Positions 60,092 through 64,000 of a stretch of 64,000 bases of DNA are shown here, in pieces. The notes under the pieces are model-generated. The model was not told the DNA's origin and made no database searches. It saw only the letters and a program-made list of their open reading frames with translations. The stretch is from Actinoplanes auranticolor (GTDB lineage Bacteria; Actinomycetota; Actinomycetes; Mycobacteriales; Micromonosporaceae), in NCBI RefSeq assembly GCF_018332655.1, contig NZ_BOQL01000032.1, forward strand, positions 62,001 through 126,000, written 5' to 3'. Made by a program: the position numbers and the translations under genes. Position 1 is the first letter of the stretch. Every line of letters starts with the position of its first letter.

Positions 60092-63000
60092 ATGAGGTCA
60101 GCCGGAGGGATGTTGAGCGAGGCGGACACCTTCAACGTCGGCGTCCTGTCCACCGCGTTCGGCGGGCCGTACTTCGGTGAACTGATGGCCGGGATCGCGA
60201 CGGAACTGGCATCCGCCGGCGGCAGGATGATAGCGATCCAGACCGTCGACGCCGGGACCGTCGAGCAGGACTTCCCCGAACCGCCGCCCTTCCCGCACCA
60301 CGTGGCCTGGGACTTTGTGGGTGGCTTCGTCGTCATCCTGAACAGCGTGGGCGCCGACTATCTGCGGGCGGCCCGGGACAGTGGCCGCCCCGTCGTCGTA
60401 ATCAGTGACGTTCCGCCCGGCTTCGACTGTCCGGTCGTCCTGCCCGACAACTTCGCCGGCACCCGCGCGGCGACCCAGCACCTGATCGACCACGGTCACA
60501 CCCGAATCGGGTATGTCGGTTTTCCGGGAAACTCGGACGTCCACGAGCGCATCCACGCGTACCGGAAGACGATGGCCGACAACGGCCTGGCGCCGGACCC
60601 GGGTCTGTTGTTCGTCGTGGACGACATGCAGGAGGCGAGCGGGGAGCGCGCCGCGCGCATGATGCTGGAGCGGGGAATGCCGGCGACCGCAGTACTTACC
60701 GGCAACGACCGCAACGCCATCGGCCTGACCCGGGCGCTTACCAACGCCGGTCTCCAACTGCCGAACGACCTCGCGGTGATCGGCTTTGACGACAACGAGG
60801 CCGGGGCCCGGATGACCCCCAGCCTGACGAGCGTGCGGCAGCCGTTGGAGGACATCGGCGCGCTCGCAGTGCGGTTGCTGATCCAGATGCGCGGCGGCGA
60901 GAAGGTCCCGTCCGGGAAGCACGCGATGCCGACCTCGTTGACCGTCCGCGAGTCGTGCGGGTGCGCCGGCCTGCTGCGGATCGCGTCCAAGGCGTTCGAG
61001 GCCGCCGACGTCGCCTGCCTGGACTCGACGTCGAGCCTGCCGGCCCTGCTGGCGACCTGGCACGCGGGGAGCCGGTACCTGAACTACGCGATTGACTTCG
61101 GCGGGCCGGCGGCCGCGATCGACGACGCGCTGAGGTTCGCCCTGGAGGGGGGCAGGCTGGTCGGTCCCGTGCTACGCCGGAGCCTGGTCCCGCTGGCCGA
61201 GATGCTCCAGGACGGCGAGGGTCTCGCCGAGATCGCGGGCCTGATCCGGCGGCACGCGTGGCAGTTGCAGGCCGGCGCGGGACTGGACCAGGACCTCGGC
61301 GTCACCCGCCGGATGGAGGGATGCCTGCAGGAGATCTTCCTGCTGCTGGCCCAGGCCCAGATCGTCCAGCTCTCTCTGCATGCGCAGTCGATGATGAGCA
61401 GCCTGGGCACGCAGTACTCGGTCAGTCTCCAGTTGCTGCGCAGCCAGGAGAAGGACCCATGCTCCCTGGACTGGCTCCAGGCCACCGACGTGCGAGCGGG
61501 CTGCTTGGGGCTGTGGCCGGAGCGCGAGCCGGCCCCCGGCAAACGGACCGCGTTGACCGTCGTCGGGCAGTTCGACCGGGAGAACGGCGGCACAGGCGGC
61601 CCGAACGAGCTGGTGCCGCTCACCGCCTTCCCGCCCGCGGGACTGGTGTCGCTGGCCGATGTCACCACCGACCACATGGTCTACATTGCACATCTGAAGG
61701 TCGGCCCGGGTGACTGGGGCATGCTGGCGGTCGTGGGGCCGATCCAGGCGTACGCCCCCGAGGGCCGGGAAACGATGAACCAGTGGGCGGCCCTACTCAG
61801 CGTCGCCCTGGCACACCAGGCGCTGCTGAAGACCATGCGCGAGCAGGAGGAGCACCTGCGCCGCGCCGCGCTCTACGACGAGCTCACCGGGCTGCCCAAC
61901 CGGGCGCAGTTCCGCACCCGGCTCACCGCCGCGATCGCCCGAGCGAATCGGCGCAGCGACTACAAGTACGCCGTCCTGATGCTCGACCTCGACGGCTTCA
62001 AGATCGTCAACGACAGCCTCGGCCATCACGCCGGCGATGGGCTCCTGCAACAGGTGGCCGCCCGGCTGACCACGACGCTGCGCTCCACCGACACCGCCGC
62101 GCGCTTCGGCGGCGACGAATTCGCCATCCTGCTCGAGGACATCGCCGACGACAACAATCCGGTCGTCGTGGCCGAACGCCTCCAGCGGGATGTGTCACAG
62201 CCACATCGGCTGGGCGACACCGAGGTCGTCGTCTCGGTCAGCATCGGCATCGCGGTCGGGACCGCCGAGTACGGCGACACCGAGGCGATCATGCGCGATG
62301 CGGACATCGCCATGTACCACGCCAAGACCCACGGCAAGCGGTCGCACGCCACCTTCAACCCCGCCATGCACAACGCCGCGACCGACCGTCTCACCATCGA
62401 GAGCGGCCTTCGCAGGGCACTGCACAACCGGGAGCTCGTGCTCTTCTACCAGCCCATCGTCGACCTCCGGACGCTGACCCTCAGTGGTGCTGAGGCCCTG
62501 ATCCGCTGGCGACATCCCACCCGAGGGCTGGTGCCGCCGAACGAGTTCCTCGGTGTCGCCGAGGAGTCGGGGCTCAGTCTCAGCATCGGGACGTGGGTGC
62601 TCGAAGAGTCCTGCCGGCAGTTGCGCCGGTGGGGTCTGCACCACGGCGACGCCCGACCGTTCATGATGAGCGTCAACGTCTCCAACCGGCAGTTCTGGCA
62701 GAGCACGCTGATCGACGACGTCGACGACAACCTGCGCGCCTTCGGCCTGAGTCCCGACCGCCTCGCCGTCGAGATCACCGAGGGCGTCATCATGGACGAC
62801 GCCAAGCTCGCCTCTTCCGTGCTCAGCGGCCTGCGGACGCTGGGCGTGCAGGTCCACATCGACGATTTCGGCACTGGCTACTCCTCTCTCGAGGCACTGC
62901 AGGATCTGGCCATCGACGCCTTCAAGATCGACCGGTCGTTCATCTCGCGCATCGCGACCAGCCCGCGCGGCAAGGAGCTGGTCCGCACGATCGTCACCAT

Positions 63001-63205
63001 GGGCCTGAACCTCAACCTCGACGTCATCGCCGAGGGCATCGAGACGGACGAGGAACTCGGTTTCGTCCGCCGGCTCGGGTGTCCGTACGGCCAGGGGTAC
63101 CTGTTCTCGCGTGCCGTGCCGGCCGAGGAGTTCGCAAAGCTCCTCGAGCCCGGGGTCGTGCTTGCCGACGCGATTGATCGGCCGGACAAGCAGGCGCCGA
63201 GCTGA
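60092..63205 (+). CDS. LacI-type sensor fused to GGDEF and EAL domains
   Basis: 1037 residues from ATG 60092 (GGTGAG seven bases upstream). Residues about 14-285 are a LacI/PBP1-like sugar-binding fold (FNVGVLSTAFGGPYFGELMAGI; DNFAGTRAATQHLIDHGHTRIGYVGFP in parts; DLAVIGFDDNEAGARMTPSLTSVRQP) with no helix-turn-helix before it and no signal peptide, so it is cytoplasmic. A CGC motif follows at about 290, then a helical/GAF-like middle (300-590), GGDEF (about 595-755; intact GGDEF at 673-677) and EAL (about 775-1025; EAL at 801-803, HIDDFGTGYSS). It probably tunes c-di-GMP levels to a sugar or metabolite. It is intact despite lying among pseudogenes. Confidence 0.85.
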   Translation: MRSAGGMLSEADTFNVGVLSTAFGGPYFGELMAGIATELASAGGRMIAIQTVDAGTVEQDFPEPPPFPHHVAWDFVGGFVVILNSVGADYLRAARDSGRPVVVISDVPPGFDCPVVLPDNFAGTRAATQHLIDHGHTRIGYVGFPGNSDVHERIHAYRKTMADNGLAPDPGLLFVVDDMQEASGERAARMMLERGMPATAVLTGNDRNAIGLTRALTNAGLQLPNDLAVIGFDDNEAGARMTPSLTSVRQPLEDIGALAVRLLIQMRGGEKVPSGKHAMPTSLTVRESCGCAGLLRIASKAFEAADVACLDSTSSLPALLATWHAGSRYLNYAIDFGGPAAAIDDALRFALEGGRLVGPVLRRSLVPLAEMLQDGEGLAEIAGLIRRHAWQLQAGAGLDQDLGVTRRMEGCLQEIFLLLAQAQIVQLSLHAQSMMSSLGTQYSVSLQLLRSQEKDPCSLDWLQATDVRAGCLGLWPEREPAPGKRTALTVVGQFDRENGGTGGPNELVPLTAFPPAGLVSLADVTTDHMVYIAHLKVGPGDWGMLAVVGPIQAYAPEGRETMNQWAALLSVALAHQALLKTMREQEEHLRRAALYDELTGLPNRAQFRTRLTAAIARANRRSDYKYAVLMLDLDGFKIVNDSLGHHAGDGLLQQVAARLTTTLRSTDTAARFGGDEFAILLEDIADDNNPVVVAERLQRDVSQPHRLGDTEVVVSVSIGIAVGTAEYGDTEAIMRDADIAMYHAKTHGKRSHATFNPAMHNAATDRLTIESGLRRALHNRELVLFYQPIVDLRTLTLSGAEALIRWRHPTRGLVPPNEFLGVAEESGLSLSIGTWVLEESCRQLRRWGLHHGDARPFMMSVNVSNRQFWQSTLIDDVDDNLRAFGLSPDRLAVEITEGVIMDDAKLASSVLSGLRTLGVQVHIDDFGTGYSSLEALQDLAIDAFKIDRSFISRIATSPRGKELVRTIVTMGLNLNLDVIAEGIETDEELGFVRRLGCPYGQGYLFSRAVPAEEFAKLLEPGVVLADAIDRPDKQAPS

Positions 63206-63524
63206 CCCTCGTCTGGCACGCGACCCGCGAACCCGTTCTTCCGCCGCCGAGCCTCGGTTGCGCTGGCTCCAGTCCCGTCCGACTAACGCGATCACCCGGA
63301 TGCCTACCCGCCGGGCAATTCCTTCTGCGGTGTCGACGAGCTGTCGAGCACGGTGTGGGGGAATGGCCCGCCCCGCAGTCCTGGGAGATGCAAATCGTCA
63401 AGGCTGTTGCCGGTCTCCCTCGCAGGCAACTTGACGAGTCTGCACCGACCGAAAACCGCACTGGGCTGGCGGAGCAGTCCCGGTCGAGCAGTACTTCGTG
63501 TCCGACTTCAGTGGACCACCTTAT
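63206..63524. other. 319-bp region with no supported gene
   Basis: Minus-strand codons near 63240-63350 read RQLVDTAEGIARRVGIRVIA, a protein-like stretch that I cannot place and that lacks a start and a continuing frame. Otherwise nothing recognised. Confidence 0.4.
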
Positions 63525-63872
63525 GCGTTGCGCAGGCGCTGGCCGCCGCGCAGGACACGGTGGAGATTCGTCGGCGGTTGGCCCGCGCCCTGCCGGAGGC
63601 GCACGAACCGGACCTAGCGACGGCGTTGAACAACCTCGGCCTCCGGTTGGCCGGTGTGGGGCAGGTGAAGCAGGCTGGCCGCCGCTGAGGAAGCCGGCGT
63701 CCGCCTGTACCGGCCGTGGTACGCCCGCGGGCGCGAGGCCTACGCGGATGACTTGACCGGAGCGGTGGCCACTCTTCAGAGGTTGCGCGCTCGTCTCGGC
63801 TATCCGCCGATCGACCCGCGGGTGGCCCAGCTACCCCTCGACCAGCGCCTTCCCGACGAACACGTCTTGTGA
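63525..63872 (+). pseudogene. TPR-protein C-terminal remnant (frameshifted)
   Basis: Reads AQALAAAQDTVEIRRRLARAL, PEAHEPDLATALNNLGLRLAGVG (a TPR unit of the kind found in long actinomycete TPR/NB-ARC proteins), then shifts frame near 63672 and continues LAAAEEAGVRLYRPW, ADDLTGAVATLQRLRARLGYPP and a stop at 63870-63872. The N-terminal part is missing. The last 128 bases of the window after it show nothing I recognise. Confidence 0.6.
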
Positions 63873-64000
63873 CCGTAGCGGCGGGCGAGTGTTCGAACGG
63901 GCCACCGCTTCCTTGACTGACTGACGTTCCACTTGCGAGACCTGGAACGTTGCGGTTCTAAACGAGCGAAGCAGTCCCCTTCAACCCACCGACGAAGTCC

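Noticed and set aside
1..64000. CRISPR arrays, rRNA genes and secondary-metabolite megasynthases
   Set aside because: No regularly spaced identical repeats with unique spacers, no rRNA sequence and no PKS/NRPS domains were seen; the repeat tracts found are contiguous tandem repeats.

Overview
The window is high-GC (around 70 percent) chromosomal DNA from an actinomycete. I infer a filamentous member of the Micromonosporaceae such as Actinoplanes, from the very high GC, GTG starts, many promoters with a TANNNT -10 box 6-8 bases before the start codon (leaderless mRNAs), F420-type oxidoreductases, secreted glycoside hydrolases with discoidin modules, and an aerobic cobalamin pathway. This is inference from content; no 16S gene is present.

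Layout. 1-6.3 kb: end of an MFS exporter, a membrane acyltransferase, a LacI regulator, a stand-alone LigD-type polymerase, an NmrA-like reductase and a SMI1/KNR4 protein. 6.4-17 kb: a histidine kinase/response regulator pair and two GH92 alpha-mannosidases, each preceded by a near-identical LacI-type palindrome. 17-23 kb: a membrane GGDEF-EAL protein, an ornithine/DAP-type decarboxylase overlapping an MFS gene, and a hydrolase. 23.4-27.7 kb: a beta-glucan unit made of a GH16 glucanase, a secreted DUF1996 protein carrying a matching discoidin module, and a LacI regulator. 28-34.6 kb: mostly small housekeeping-like genes plus a 5'-truncated tnpB. 34.6-36.8 kb: a GH64 beta-1,3-glucanase divergent from a membrane-anchored CBM6 protein, with a perfect 14-bp palindrome between them. 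36.8-41.4 kb: Hsp20 with a HAIR operator, a cupin, dinB with a LexA box, and a DUF1479 gene divergent from a ROK regulator.

41.7-53.5 kb is a cobalamin block (cobF, cobN, cobG, cobH, cobIJ fusion, cobK, cobM, cobL). A cobalamin riboswitch lies in front of cobN. Two unexplained tandem-repeat tracts lie between its genes. 54-56.9 kb is a three-gene flavin electron-transfer operon (ferric-reductase-like membrane reductase, FMN-binding protein, ApbE flavin transferase).

Three tRNA genes (Gly-GCC, Cys-GCA, Val-GAC) at 58.2-58.5 kb mark a junction. Beyond tRNA-Val the DNA is worn: a frameshifted tyrosine integrase, an ISAs1-type transposase remnant and a broken TPR gene surround one intact gene, a 1037-residue protein joining a LacI-type sugar-sensing fold (no DNA-binding domain) to GGDEF and EAL domains.

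Taken together, secreted mannosidases, beta-1,3-glucanases, glucan-binding modules and LacI-type operators suggest that this stretch serves use of yeast or fungal cell walls (mannoprotein plus beta-glucan). Two c-di-GMP enzymes lie nearby, one with a sugar-receptor-like input.
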